The notes: generated from the letters alone by a model not told the origin. A stretch of DNA of 64,000 bases from Aspidapion aeneum (GCA_963576565.1 OY755048.1:5046220-5110219); one strand, 5' to 3'; positions 35,041 through 47,419 are shown, counted from the first letter of the stretch. Numbers and translations are program-made.

Positions 35041-36500
35041 TTTATTATTATTTAGTCGGTTTAGAACGTTTTTCTACGTTGTCCGACGCCTATTCTCCAC
35101 CTCCTTCGATCCTGAAAATCATCTTCTGTCAGATTTTTTTGACTCATTGATCATTGGATTGACTGTTGCCATTCTAGTTTAGGACGCCCTCTTTTTCTGC
35201 GCCCTATTGGTTGCCATTCTAGGACCTGCTTTGGTAATCTTTCGTCGTTCATCCGTTAAACAAGGCCGTACCATATCAGTTGTCTTTTAGTGATGTCATC
35301 CGTTATGCTCCCTTCGATTCCCATTCTTTCTTTTATGATCTCATTTCTTATGTGATCTGTTCTAGATATTCTCATTGATCTTCTTATTGCATCCACTTCG
35401 ACACTTTCCATTTTTGTTTTGTATTGTTCTATTACGCGACAAGTCTCTATTCCATACAACAGCGTGCTTTTCACCATTGTTTCATATATGTTAAATTTTA
35501 CATTCTTTTTTATCTCTCTGCTCCATAAAATACTGTTACGACATCCAATAACCTTTTTTGCTTTTACTATTCTTTTTTCCAGTTCTTTACAGTCTGTTCC
35601 TGTCTTATCAAATGTGACACCCAAGTATACATACTCATTGCATGGAGATATTACTTGTCCATTGTCTAGTTCTAACTCACTGGATTCGTTTCCAATACAT
35701 AAGTACTGTGTCTTGTCCACGTTCACTGTTAATCCCCACTTTTGATATTCTTCCATTAACTTTCTCATCATATACTCCATGTCCTCTTTATCATTAGCTA
35801 CAATTACTTGGTCGTCAGCAAACTGTAGTGTGTATATGGTAAATCGGTCGTTAAGTTGTATTCCCATGCCGTGCACTTTTCCGTTTCCAGTTTTTTAGAG
35901 CTACTGCGATATATATTTTAAAAAGAGTTGGAGAAATAAAACATCCCTGTCTTAAGCCTTTTGTTACCAGGAATTCTTTTGAAAGTCGATTTCCAATTTT
36001 AATTTTAGATTTTGACCCTTTGTATAGTTCTTTTATCGCTTTTATGTATGTATGATTGATATTAGTCTGCTCTAGCACTGTCCATAGTTTTTCTACTGGA
36101 ACGGTATCATATGTTTTTGTAGGTCCACAAAGGCGCTTCTGTTCTCAATTACTCGTTTAAGACAAAAAACATTATCACTACAAGATCCTGGAGGAATAAA
36201 AAATGCTGAAATGCTCAAATATGGATCAGAGAACTAATCGAAAATCTCACATATATTATCAATCAATGCATAAACGGACATCCAGTACCTGATGATTAGA
36301 AAATTGCATTCATATCCTCAATACATAAAAAAGGAAACAAGCTGAATTGCAACAATTACAGAGGAATTTCAGTAACTAGTACTCTCAGTAGATTGTACGG
36401 TAGGATTCTTAGAGATCTAATAGAGAAGGATTTTCATGAACAAGAAGAAGAAGAGCAAAGTGGGTTTCGTGCAGGCAGATCTTGTAGTGATCTTGTAAGT
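35041..36500 (-). pseudogene. LINE family 1 copy with 5' inversion and 10-bp TSD
   Basis: Bounded by TTTGGTTAAT (35031-35040 and 36501-36510) within family 2. The 3' part (36187 to 35041, minus strand) runs from SCSDNVFCLKRVIE through the palm (LVTKGLRQGCFISPTLFKIY, TIYTLQFADDQVIVANDKED with FADD at 35822-35811) to the tail QLIWYG. The 5' part is inverted (36190-36500, + strand: RGISVTS..SRLYGRILRDLIE and FRAGRSCSD) and ends at the same RSCSD point where the 3' part begins. This is the classic product of twin priming. The frame of the 3' part is open for 206 codons, so this is the youngest-looking family 1 copy. Confidence 0.88.
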
Positions 36501-37131
36501 TTTGGTTAATACCCTTCAAATTCTCCATAATAAAATGCTAAAGGAAAAAATAATCCCAAATAACTGGGATTCCATTATTCTATATAAGAAAAGCCATAAA
36601 GCAGACCTAAAAAACTATAGACCTATAACACTTGTCAATGTAATTTATAAGCTTTTCACGAAAATATTAACAAATCTAACATAAAAATTTGACGGTTATC
36701 AATCAAAATAACCAGTCGGCTTCAGAAAAGGTTTTAGTACAGTTGACCACCTATTAATCATAAAAATCCTAACACAACGAGCCAACGAATACAACATTCC
36801 ACGTTTATATATATTGCTTTTATAGACTGGGCCGTAAAAGTATCTTTAATTAATAGCCGAATAGATCACAGATACATAGATTTAATAGCCAATATATATA
36901 ATAAAGTAACAACATCAATCAAAATCCACGAAGGAACCGAGCCAATCCGCATAAGAAGAGTTGTTTTGTAGGGTGACACAATATCCCCTAAACTTTTTAA
37001 CTACGCCCTAGAAGATGTTTTTAAAAACTTAGATTGGCAGAAATAGAACACTAACACTAAAATCATAACAAACACAGATGAAGCATATCACGATCAGAAT
37101 AAACCAAGAAAAGATAGAACAAGTAGAGGAA

Positions 37132-37151
37132 TATATATATATATATATATA

Positions 37152-37210
<59 letters not shown>

Positions 37211-37254
37211 ATATATATATATATATATATATCTATATATATATATATATATAT
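37132..37254. repeat. (AT)n microsatellite grown inside LINE family 2
   Basis: About 60 AT units with three CT interruptions. The array starts exactly at the codons for EEYIYLG, whose own DNA is GAATATATATAT-like; the sister copy at about 52943 has only six or seven AT units at the same place. Confidence 0.9.
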
Positions 37255-37522
37255 TTCTGGGATCTTAGACCTGGACACTTACAAAATCTAACATGGATAT
37301 GGTAACTAAAGCCCAAAGATCAATGGAAAGACAAATGTTACATGTAAAGCTAATAGATAGAAAAAGGAATTAATGGGTAAGAAATAAAACAAAAGTAAGT
37401 GATGTCAGAGAAGAAGTAGCAAAATTAAAATGGAAATTTGCCGGTCATAATATCAGAGAGAAAAATGATCGATGGAACAAAATAATGAAGGCTAAATAGT
37501 TAGATAGATAGATTCATTTATA

Positions 37523-39260
37523 TGGCTTTTACACTACACTAAACAATAAATTTAAATACATAAAGACTACGAAATACCCCGTATGCGGGGTAAAATGGGG
37601 CAAAGTAAATTTTTACAAAAATAAAAATAAAAGCTTGATGGGTTCTAAATCGCTTCAACTGAAAATTAGAACATAAAGATAACATATCAAGCCAACTTAA
37701 TTCCAAATAACGAACGCAATCATGATCATTTAATACGAGAAATAAGCCTATAAAATTAAGTATCCCATTTTGCCCCAATTCCCCTACTACAAGAGTTGCG
37801 TTAAAACGTCAAGTTTTTTTAACGAAAAACACAAAAGTCACAATCCTAAGTAAAGAAATCTAGTCTCAGGAAATCTCGTTAGGTACTTAATTTTAGCAAG
37901 AGAGCTTTGCCGCTTGAAAAACACTTTTTACGTCCCAATTGCTTTTGCTGGAAAGAAAGTAAGTATCTTATCTAATAAATTAGTATCGATCTGAAAGCAA
38001 TTAGTAAAAATCTCGCTTGTAAAGCAATTTATATGAAGTCTAATATGTGCACTCGGCCCGATATTGCAATATCTGAGATTTCAAGCAAAGGCTTCTCTAC
38101 CCTGTCATCATTGCAGTTTCAATTTTTCTTAAAGGCTTCTTTTAAGATTTTTAATATAAAATCCCTAGAGACAACATCTTGGTTGAACGTTTGAAATAAA
38201 AATAAGTAATAGGCCTCTTGAATGAAATACTCCCGAAAGGTGCTCTCAAGAATATTTCTCGCTAATGAACACACTTTGTAGGGTATAGCTATCAGACAGC
38301 TTGATAGCTATTAGATAGGGCGCGAATGGTGAGCTACACGTTAGTGGACAAAATTAATTTGAAGTCGGAAAGTAGAGGAGGGGAGTCAAATGGTACGCAC
38401 CAAAATAACTCTCTCTAAGTCTGAAATACCTTAGAGCATAAATACTCGTTCAAAAAATCGAACAATGAAGCAATCATAGTTTGGCTGATTTTCAAGTGCG
38501 CATGCGTGTGTTTTGACACGTAGACACACAGCTGCTGTGTGGTTGGACGCCATATTGGTTGTTTTTTACATTTTACGGTGGTAAGGAATTTGGGAATTAA
38601 TTACCTGAGAAATGATAGAATACAGCCGCGACACACAGTGTATCGATATGGAAAAAAAAGTGGACATCTGGGTAGAAAGTCAACATTGAAAAGTACTTTT
38701 TTTTTTCATCATCACAAATTGGCAATACCCTAGGCTATGTTGGTTCGCATTACTATTTTTTTTTTTAACTTTAAATTTTCAAATAAATTTAATTAAAACT
38801 GGCCCGTTCATGAGTCACAAAAATTTATGCAAAAAAGTTGCTCATTTAAGAAAAAAAATACTACAAAAGTATTAGTTATTTAAAAATAATTTTTTGTATG
38901 CATAATCTTTACAGTAAAATATTTCTGTAATTTTGTTGAAAAATTATGCAGTAAGTATGTACACGGGTAACGTTTTTCTTTCATTACAGTTTTTTTTTCA
39001 AAGTTAACGTTTACGTGAACTTTAAAAAAAATGTATAAATTTGTATTGGTTGGCAAATATCTTGTTTGACCTTTAGAGACCTTTAGATGTAAGTGATATT
39101 TTGTTTTTGCTTTGTCAATGATTTTTTTAAATTTGGACAATAAAGCTTATTTTGATTGATTGATTGATAGAGAAGAAAAGCGGAAATTTTGTATTTGCTA
39201 ATATTTGCTATTCATAGAAAAAAAAATGGTTTTATTTCACATGCTCCAGCGGTATTTATT
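37523..39260. other. No gene; possible small MITE at its left end
   Basis: GGGGTAAAATGGGGCAAAG (about 37586) and CCCATTTTGCCCCAATTCCCC (about 37766) face each other about 200 bp apart, so a MITE at about 37575-37790 is possible. TATAGCTATCAG..TGATAGCTATTAG at 38285-38316 is a small palindrome. Nothing else recognised. Confidence 0.4.
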
Positions 39261-39984
39261 AGCTCACACTACTACTGTACTATAGTAGTGTGAGCTATGG
39301 TGATCCTATTTTTTTCGAGAAAAAAAAGTTGCTCCGATTTCAAAAAATTTTATATATCTTTGCGTTTCAGATGATTTTGAAACTTTTTTGTCTCGCCGTC
39401 TGTCTGTCTGGCTGTCTGTATGTCTGTCTGTCTGTCTGTAACGACCTACGCGCATAACTCAACAACCGCTTGCCCGATTTGAATGAAATTTGGTACCTGG
39501 CCTGGGCCTTGTGTCGACATGGTCCCATTTAAAAATGAACAAAATCCTTTGAACGCAAGCCAAATAAAAGAGTGGGGGTACAATTTCAAAATTGGCGTTT
39601 ATGTGAAAATAAGGCTTGTGTGATATCAAACGAAAGGTAATTGAGTCTGGAGTTTAAAAAAATACATTTAATTTATTTTTAAAAAAAGGGTGTGGGTTGC
39701 TTTCAAAAATTAAAGTTTAAGTGAAAATATGGCGTGTGTGATATCAAACGAAAGGTATTTGAGTCTGGAGTTAAACAAAATACATTTTAGTTAGAAAAAG
39801 GTGGGGGTAGATTTCAAAAATTTGAGTTTAAGTCAAAACATAGCTTGTGTGGTATCAAATGAAAGGTAATTGAATCTGAATAAAATATATTTCAGTTTGT
39901 TTTAAGTTTAATTACCTCACACGTACAATATAACTATAGCACCTAATGTGAGCTTAGGTGCCCATATATTGGCAGAGTATTTTT
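39261..39984 (+). mobile_element. DINE-1/HINE-like element, copy 6 (type A)
   Basis: Complete, 724 bp, with the 5' hairpin ACTACTACTGTACTATAGTAGT and a short GTCT array broken by GGCTGTCTG. It is only about 214 bp from copy 7 in the opposite orientation, so the pair forms a large inverted repeat. Confidence 0.85.
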
Positions 39985-40198
39985 CATTAGTCGATAGGGA
40001 TTCAAAACAAGGTAAATTAACAATTATAATTATTATACACATTTCACTGTCTTGGCTTGAATCAAGAACAGAATTTATTTATAGCATTGTGATATATACA
40101 AAAAAATTGGCAGAAAACAAAACATGGAAGATATTTTGCATAATTTTTTAATTTCGTCAGACCCATTATTTTCATCGATTCGACAAAAATACAGTTGG

Positions 40199-40766
40199 AA
40201 AAAATACTCTGCCAATATATGGGCACCTAAGCTCAAACTACGTATTATAGTTACAGTGTACGTGTGGACTAATATAACTAAAAACTGACACATACTTTAT
40301 TCAATTCCAGACTCAATTACCTTTCGTTTGATACCACAGAAGCCATGTTTTGGCCTAAACTCTCATTTTTGAAATCTACCCTAACCCTTTAAAAAAAAAA
40401 CTAAAATGTATTTTGTTTAACTCCAGACTCGAGTACCCTTCTTTTAATATCACACACGCCATATTTTCACTTAAACTCTAATTTTTGAAATCAACCCCCA
40501 CCCTTTTACTTGGCTTGTGTTTAGTGGATTTTGTTCATTTTTAAATGGGACCATCTCGACCCAAGACCCAGCCAAGGTACCAAATTTCATTCAAATCGGG
40601 CAAGCGGTTTTTGAGTTATGCGCGTTGGTCGTTACAGACAGACAGACACCGCGACAAAAAAGTTTCAAAATCATCTAAAACGCAAAGATATATAAAAATT
40701 TTTTAAATTGGAGCAACTTAGGATCACCATAGCTTACACTACTATAGTATAGTAGTAGTGTGAGCT
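40199..40766 (-). mobile_element. DINE-1/HINE-like element, copy 7 (short)
   Basis: 568 bp, the shortest copy, with two roughly 117-bp units and the microsatellite reduced to three GACA units (40635-40648). The TTTTTTTCTCGAAAAAA block next to the hairpin is deleted. Confidence 0.85.
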
Positions 40767-41925
40767 AAAATGTTTCACTATATCCAGAAGCGCAGGAATT
40801 ATTAGATGATATGAATATGGAAGTAGGGGATGAGTATAATGATTCGGATTAACATTATTTAGAACTAGGTAAAGAAATGCTGTTTTATTTTTAGTAAGCC
40901 TTAAATCTGGATTTTTTTTTTGTTTCCAAATAAAATTATACCACAATCTGTGTAAAAATAAATTAAAAAGATACTATAAAACAAATATTTTCACTCAATT
41001 TTATCAATATTTATGATTATTATATCAATACAAACATTTGCTAATTTAAAATAATTGATGTCCATTTTTTTTTCAATTTCGTCACACTGTGCGACGCCGG
41101 AATTTTCTGTTAGGGGGGCCAAACATTTAAGAGGTACATAATGTTCTACATTTTGCTTTGGATCTTCAAGCGTGCAACTAGCCGGGTCATTTTGGGGGGC
41201 TTAAAATCCAGGTTTAAGAATATTTACCACTTGTGGAGAAAATTGCACAACAGAAAAATTTTTGTAGACACACCAAAAAAACAAGAGTTTAAAATTTTAG
41301 ATATATTTAATTTCTCCGAAAAATGGCGCAATTGAACAAATTTTTTGCAGTATAAACAAAGGACTACAAAAAATTTAAGTACTAACATTTGGAAGAAAAT
41401 CGGGCTACTAAAATATTTTTGAATGAATGAAATGGCGAAAATTTTATAAAATTTATTTTTAATTTGGTAAAGATGGTCCATCAGAAAAAACGAGCCTAAA
41501 AAATTTCCGACCAAAATATACCATAGAAATCTGCTGCCGAGCGGTGCGTACCATTGCGCGCTGCGTATTATTACCCTACCCTCCCTTATTCTCGAACTTT
41601 TAGTCGATTTTAAATTGCGAGTATGCTCGCAACAAATTATGGGACAAAAAGACGATTCTACCACGCATTTTGACCCTCAGGAAAGCAAAAGTTCACGATA
41701 TTACCTCTAAATGGCCAAATAGTTGAAAGTAACTTTTTTTGCGATTAAACTTATGTAGAAACTTCCCTAACTTTAACTATTGAAACTTGCAGTAATATAC
41801 TCTGCCAGCGCAGCGTTCACTTGATGGATAAAAGGTTCGACAAAATTAACAAAAAGTCCATAATCGAATATGAAAAATTAAAAGTTTACTTTTATTGCAC
41901 CCAAAAACCTAATGAGATTTTTTCT
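40767..41925. other. No supported gene
   Basis: A short frame at 40780-40850 reads PEAQELLDDMNMEVGDEYND before a stop; its acidic end resembles a transposon protein terminus, but it is too short to assign. The minus-strand ORF at 41224-41664 is not recognisable. Confidence 0.4.
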
Positions 41926-41937
41926 TAATGAAATACG

Positions 41938-42526
41938 GCACGACTCGGGGCAGGAACCGCCTATGTAGGACCGGAGCCACTTTTGGGCGTGACAAAAAGA
42001 CAAGTGCAAAGCGGACTCAACAAATGGGCCCAGGACGCGCTATTAAACTCCTGGGAAACAGGAACGGGTTGCAGACAGACCAGAGAATTCGTAGACCGTC
42101 CAAAAGCGACCAGAATTAGATGGATGCTGGGACGGACACGAAAAGACCCCGGACTGCTGATAGGTACTCTAACCGGACATAACCGGTTGAGGAAGCACAT
42201 GACACGTATAGGAGTCGAGAATGACCCTACCTGCCCAGCCTGTGGACAGGAAGAAGAGACATCAAGACACCTCGTGGCAGAATGCGAGGCCTACGCAAGG
42301 ATGAGACAACAGGCACTCGGAGCGCCAACTCTGAGCGAGGAAGAAATGGACAGACTTACTGGACTTTGTAAAGAGAACAGGAAGGCCCAATGAGTTACCC
42401 GACCATCAAAGGGAAGTGCAGAGAGTGGGTTAATGGACAGACTTGGGGCATGGCAAAAAGGGTCTACTCTGGCCTACTTGTCAGACCTGCGGGTCAACCC
42501 CCCCCCACTACTACTACTACCACTAC
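41938..42526 (+). pseudogene. LINE family 3 (I/R1/Jockey-type with RNase H), 5'-truncated, 12-bp TSD
   Basis: Direct repeats TAATGAAATACG at 41926-41937 and 42527-42538 bound the insertion. The + frame from about 41942 reads RLGAGTAYVGPEPLLGVTKR, the end of an RNase H domain. It continues with GHNRLRKHMTRIGVENDPTC and a CCHC knuckle, C-x2-C-x8-H-x4-C (CPACGQEEETSRHLVAEC), ending at TGA 42391-42393. The 3'UTR is about 115 bp and ends in a C run and a CTA-repeat tail (42506-42526). The remaining frame is intact, so the insertion is fairly recent; only the last 10-15% of the element is present. Confidence 0.9.
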
Positions 42527-42538
42527 TAATGAAATACG

Positions 42539-43716
42539 CTGTAAAAGACTGTAATACCGGGCACCATTTTGCGTTAAAACTCTTTCACAGGAAATATTAT
42601 TATAAATAGAATAAAACTCGTTTCGCTAAAAAGCGTACTGTTGTAAATGTAGGCATAAAATAGTTTTATATGCCTGATCTTGGCACGGCAGCCAGCAATC
42701 AGGGCCAAGTAGAGATATTTAATCGCCTAGGGCAATAATCGAAAATTTGAGGTTAGGATAACATCTGCCAAGGAACTCTTTTTGGTTTTTTTTTTTTACT
42801 TTTTTCTGTCAAGTCTTTTAAATGTATGCTTTGATAATTATAAGTTCAAGTGCAAAGAATAAAAAAGTAAATTTGAGAATTGACGCCCCGAGTCGTGAGC
42901 CCCTTTGTCGCAGACCTGGTGAAAGCCCTGCAGCTATAGCCAAATGTTCAAGCTATTGTTTTATGAGGCAGTAAATTCCTGAACTAGGGTTTCTTCTCGC
43001 GTTTTTACTGCAGTCGTCATGATGCATCAGCGAAAATTTAAAAATCATAAACAGCGGCGTATCCTTGAGTCACAAAACATCTTAAACAGTAATATAAAAA
43101 TAACTCGTGATACGCTTGTGGATGACAGAGACATAAATATAATGTAACTTAGAATAAAGCGGTTCAATTTAAAAATTGCCCTTAGTAGAGAAATTCTGGC
43201 TAACATTTCTACACAGAAAAAAAAATGTCTTCAGTCAATGCAAATTCCTTTGATCAAAGAAAAAATCTGTTTTCCTATGCACGAAAACGATATTTAATTA
43301 TTCTCTTGAACTGCTGTCTTCCGTTGAAAATAAAAGTTGCCTTTATCCAAGAAAATTGATTTGATTTGAATGGAAGCGGCAACCTTCTTGTTTTCTAGTA
43401 TTATACCAAGACATAATTGAAAAAGAAATCTCGGTTTAAAACAATGGGTTTGCTATAACATGTTGCACCAAAAATATTGTTGGCTTGTTTTAATATATAA
43501 TTTTTCATTCCAAAAAAATTAGAAAAATAAGTTTTCTTGATTTAGTTATAGTTTGTTTTGCTTTGAATAATCTTTTTTTTTTAAGAAAACAATTAACTGC
43601 ATCAAGTCAAAAGGATTTTAATGTCTCAAGTCAAGACGAAATTAAAGAAAGAATCTTTTGATTCAAAAAACTTTTAGATACATTTTTTTTAAAAACATGC
43701 ACTCACTTTTTTTTAG
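42539..43716. other. No gene; simple AT-rich DNA
   Basis: CACAGAAAAAAAAATG at about 43212 resembles an end of common insect MITEs, and a similar end faces it far away at about 47826, but no complete element is convincing. Confidence 0.4.
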
Positions 43717-43800
43717 CAAGGCGATGAAGTCAAGATATTTTGACATATTTATGTTCCTACAACGTAGGGAATGTAAATATGTCATGACAACACCGCCTTG
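43717..43800. mobile_element. 84-bp hairpin (mini-MITE or foldback)
   Basis: CAAGGCGATGAAGTCAAGAT at the left pairs with the complement of TGACAACACCGCCTTG at the right; an inner stem ACATATTTATGTTCC pairs with GGGAATGTAAATATGT. It could fold into an imperfect roughly 38-bp stem with a short loop. The ends and size suit a tiny MITE; a miRNA-like precursor is less likely, but the shape allows it. Confidence 0.5.
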
Positions 43801-43879
43801 TTAAAGAAATTATGTTTAGGAAAAGTACATATGAAAAAAATAACCGACATTGACACACGTTCGCTGCAAGCTCAAAACA

Positions 43880-45045
43880 TAGATAAAGGATTTGCGGCGC
43901 GGTTCAGTGAGTTTTTATTAGATAGGCAACTCCGGCTGTTTGACAGGTCGTTAGCTCTGTGGCGCCCACTGCAGAGCTTAGTGACGAACTAAAAGTTAAT
44001 GCGGGAAATTTGAATCGCCTTTTATAATAAATTTTCTTTAATTTTATTTTTTTTTTAAATTTATCAGTCAATATTTTATAAAGACATACACTGTCTTTAT
44101 AAGATATAAACAGATTGAAAATGATATATAAAGTGCAATAAATAAATTTTTTAAATGAGTTTTTATTATTATAAAAAAAGCTACAAATTAACGACTAACT
44201 ATTGACGAAATAATACATAGTCTAATTGATTGGTAAAATAAAATATAATGAAAAACCAAACACTATCTAGCATATTTAAATTTGCTTTTAACATTTCTGG
44301 TGAGTGATGAGTGAATAAATAATGAAACAGTTGTTCATGAAGAGAATCATTCTTAAATGTCTACTTTTTAACAGCTTGACGAAAATCTGACATGATTTAA
44401 AAGTACCTCCTCGTCTTGGTTGTAAGTTGTGTAGGGTATGTTCCAAAGTAGTATATACATAGCTTATCAGTGGTCGTACATATCATCCAAAAGCTGAAAA
44501 CAATAAAAAAAATCAACTTATAACCACATTAATCATAGGTACTAGATTATGGAAAGATAAAGATTTAAAATTAAGGAATAAATTTATTCAAGTACATTAC
44601 GCTGCTGGGTAATCCCTCGTTTACCCATCAATTAAGCACAAATTTAGTGTTAATTTTGTATGTGTCTCCCTTTTACTGAATATCAAAAGAAAGCGATAGA
44701 CATAAAATTATCACTAAATTTGTGCTTAATTGATGGGCAAATAAGGCACCTATCAGGCATTGGAAACCTGTATTCAGAGTTCCGTAAAGTAAGCGATAAG
44801 AAGTTAAAAAGACACTACCAATACAAATTTTATCAAATGCCAATCTAACCTCAAATAAGAAAATAAGAAAACTTACCTTAAAATGTCTCTGAAAACTATG
44901 CATTTTATACTCTACTGAACTTTAGACACTTCACCCAGAAAAGCAACTAGAAATTCTTATTCTTTTATATTTAAAATTGCAAAAGTTACAAATTTAACAA
45001 AATTTAATTTTAATGCGCCACAGCAGCAAAGATTACCTACATAAG
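43880..45045 (-). mobile_element. Inverted relative of the 29137-30862 element (partial)
   Basis: The reverse complement aligns with 29172-30290 through most of its length, including the Ser/Val-coding-like stretch, the hairpin (44623-44739) and the TCAAATTTCCCGC end. It lacks both 28-bp TIRs: the match stops at GATTACCTAC (45043). Confidence 0.8.
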
Positions 45046-45334
45046 CCAAAAAGATAGATTTAAAATGAACCCGAAATAAAATGCGGTGGAAGAGGTTTTT
45101 CTACCTGAAAAAAGGGGGACGAAAAATCCAAACCACAGATAATTCTCAAAAAAAATAGAATAATGAACAAACGCGCAACCGCAGCGCCTCTTTTGAGCTT
45201 AGTGAGAACTTTAACCTAACGACCTGTCAAATTGCATTGAGTTTCCTAGGCATGGCTCAAAATACGAAATGCTGAAAGGTCTAAACTTGTCCATTTTCAT
45301 TTAAGAGATTGTATTGCTTTCACTGAAGAAAATA

Positions 45335-47185
45335 TTAGTTTCGTTCCATCAAAGCGTGGGACGGTTATAAAACGGTACGAAAAAATCCTGTTTGTGTTCC
45401 AGGTCGACGTTGTACTGTTCTCGGACAGTCAGTTTTCCGTTCCATCAAGCAACCTAAACTGGTTTCGGACTCTTCTGAAATACAAGGATTGCAGACAGGC
45501 GCAGTAGAACGCGCGGAAAAATTGTATGTAAAACACACACATTTCTAGTTTACATCACCTGAGATAAAAATATACCATAAAATTACATTAAATTTACATT
45601 TGTCTAAGAAAATTCAAAAAACAGTAGATAACCCAAAAAATTAAAATTTTTGTCAAAATACATTGTAAATATACAAATATTTTTTAAATTTCCAAAAAAA
45701 AAATTGTGCAACATCTTGATTGTTGATTTTTTTGCAAGAGCCTCTTAATTTTTATTACTACGGGACTGCGGAATGCTGTAGGTATACCACATGGAAAAAA
45801 GCTATACTGACCATAGGGTAGCCTGCTTAGAAAAAGAAAAACTAGTTTAGAGGGTGATAGTGGTGTTAATTTTCGTTACTTTTGAGTACTCGTTACTAAT
45901 CGTAACTCGAATTCTAAGTAATCATTTTATATATTCGTTACTTCGATTACTTTAACAGTATTCAATTCAATCATTCAATTAGTGCAAAATTCTCGGACTG
46001 TCATTAATTCGAAGATCATTTACTTGTAGGTATATTTTTGTTTGATATTATGGAAATATTCAATTGAAATGTTCAAAATGTGGGTTAAAATTTAAAAAAT
46101 AAAGGTAGGAATTACGTAAGAACTGTCTTGTGGACAACTCTGTTTTAAAAATCTAATGCCTTACATAAATCTAAAAATAAATAAAAATAGAGACAAATAC
46201 GAAAATAATCGAAGGAATCAAAGTAATCAAAGTAACGAAAGTAATCATTCAATTTTCGGATAGGTATTCGTTACTCCGTTATTTCTAGCAGGTGATTGAA
46301 TAGAAACATAAGGGTTTACCCTGATCGCAGCAAATCCCGGTGACCTGTGAACTAAAAGTTAAAAGAAGAGGGGTAACACCGGATGTGAAACTTTACACCA
46401 GATTGGGCGGAAGAACAAACAACTTCGCTTTAAAGCATCGATATTCAGGTCATTATAACTATATACCTAACTAAGTACAAGCTACAAAATGTGATTTTCC
46501 TAACTTCTTAGAAGTATCACGATCTCTATTTCCTAAAAATTAATAAAATCACAAAAACCTTGCGAATATTAAGGCTTTCTATAATATGTAGGTAATTTCA
46601 CAAATATTTTGTAAAAATCAAATTACAAAATACAAATAAATAAATATATAAATTTAACACAAAACTTGTGATATTAAAAAAAATTAATAATTTCTAATAA
46701 GTTTCGCCCAAAAATATGTGCTAATGCAAGTTCGTTTTAATTTTTGGTATATTTAGTTTATTAGGCAGTCTGTAGTTGTTTATGTGGTTGTGAATATAAA
46801 TTAAATTAATGTAATTATTTTATCAAAATTAAAAATGTATTATGAGAATCCTATGTAATTGTGTAATCATTTCTGTGTGCAACTTTAATTTCGTGCTCGA
46901 ATTCATACGTTGCCTTCGATGTATCTTCACCTCCCCTTCTGTGTCTTCACGCGAGGCGACGAAACCCACCCTTTCTTAGTCACGTGACTTTGAATTTAAC
47001 CCTTTCGCATATGATCACATGCCTGAAGTAAATCGATCTCTCATTCGAACAGCATTCGTTTTTTGGACAGTTATTTGGTCGTTCCATCAAACCAAAACCG
47101 TTTTATAACAGTCCTCGTACTGCATGGGCGCGCTTTGGGATTTTTCGGACCGTTCTAGGACCGTCGAAGGGCCTGATGGAACCCT
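45335..47185. mobile_element. Possible decayed TIR element with GTTCCATCA ends
   Basis: CGTTCCATCAAAGCG and GGTTATAAAACGGT at the left face GTTTTATAACAGTCC and GATGGAACC at the right. The resemblance is weak and the interior AT-rich, with a candidate hAT MITE inside. Low confidence. Confidence 0.25.
45857..46310. mobile_element. Candidate hAT-type MITE with CGTTAC subterminal repeats
   Basis: The left end has TTTTCGTTACTTTTGAGTAC and CTCGTTAC; the right end has the complement (AAAGTAACGAAAGTAATC) and TATTCGTTACTCCGTTA. Multiple short subterminal repeats in inverted order are typical of hAT elements. Termini and TSD are not clear. Confidence 0.4.
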
Positions 47186-47419
47186 GCTATTAATACCCTT
47201 GTCTTGTTTTAAAAACTTAATGCGCCTGTATTCTTTAGTGACAGAAATTATTATTATAGTTATTTTGATTTAAAGCACATTGTTTCAATATTATTTAAAG
47301 CGTTCAAGATAATATTTATTTACATATCTTAATTCGAGAATAAATCCCAGATTTTCTTTTTGTTTTGAGAATTTTCTATTTGCATTTTCTTAAGTTTAAT
47401 AAATTAACTTTCCATTGGA

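Larger units (their letters stand above)
34947..37512 (+). pseudogene. LINE family 2, host of a nested LINE family 1 copy
   Basis: The RT start (KKMKHIKSPGKDGVTAEML, KYGGKALVN) is at 34950-35040. The frame resumes after the nested insertion at 36511: TLQILHNKMLKEKIIPNNWD, HKADLKNYRPITLVNVIYKL, then DTISPKLFNYALEDVFKNLD (about 36975-37035) and EKIEQVEEY (37105-37131). A large deletion is filled by an AT microsatellite. Then MVTKAQRSMERQMLHVKLID and REEVAKLKWKFAGHNI follow, and a TAGA tail. Flanks TTCGTTTATA (34937-34946) and TTCATTTATA (37513-37522) match at 9 of 10, a plausible target duplication. Dead copy. Confidence 0.85.

Noticed and set aside
37078..37305. 75-codon Tyr-Ile repeat protein
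   Set aside because: Translation of the AT microsatellite inside the LINE.
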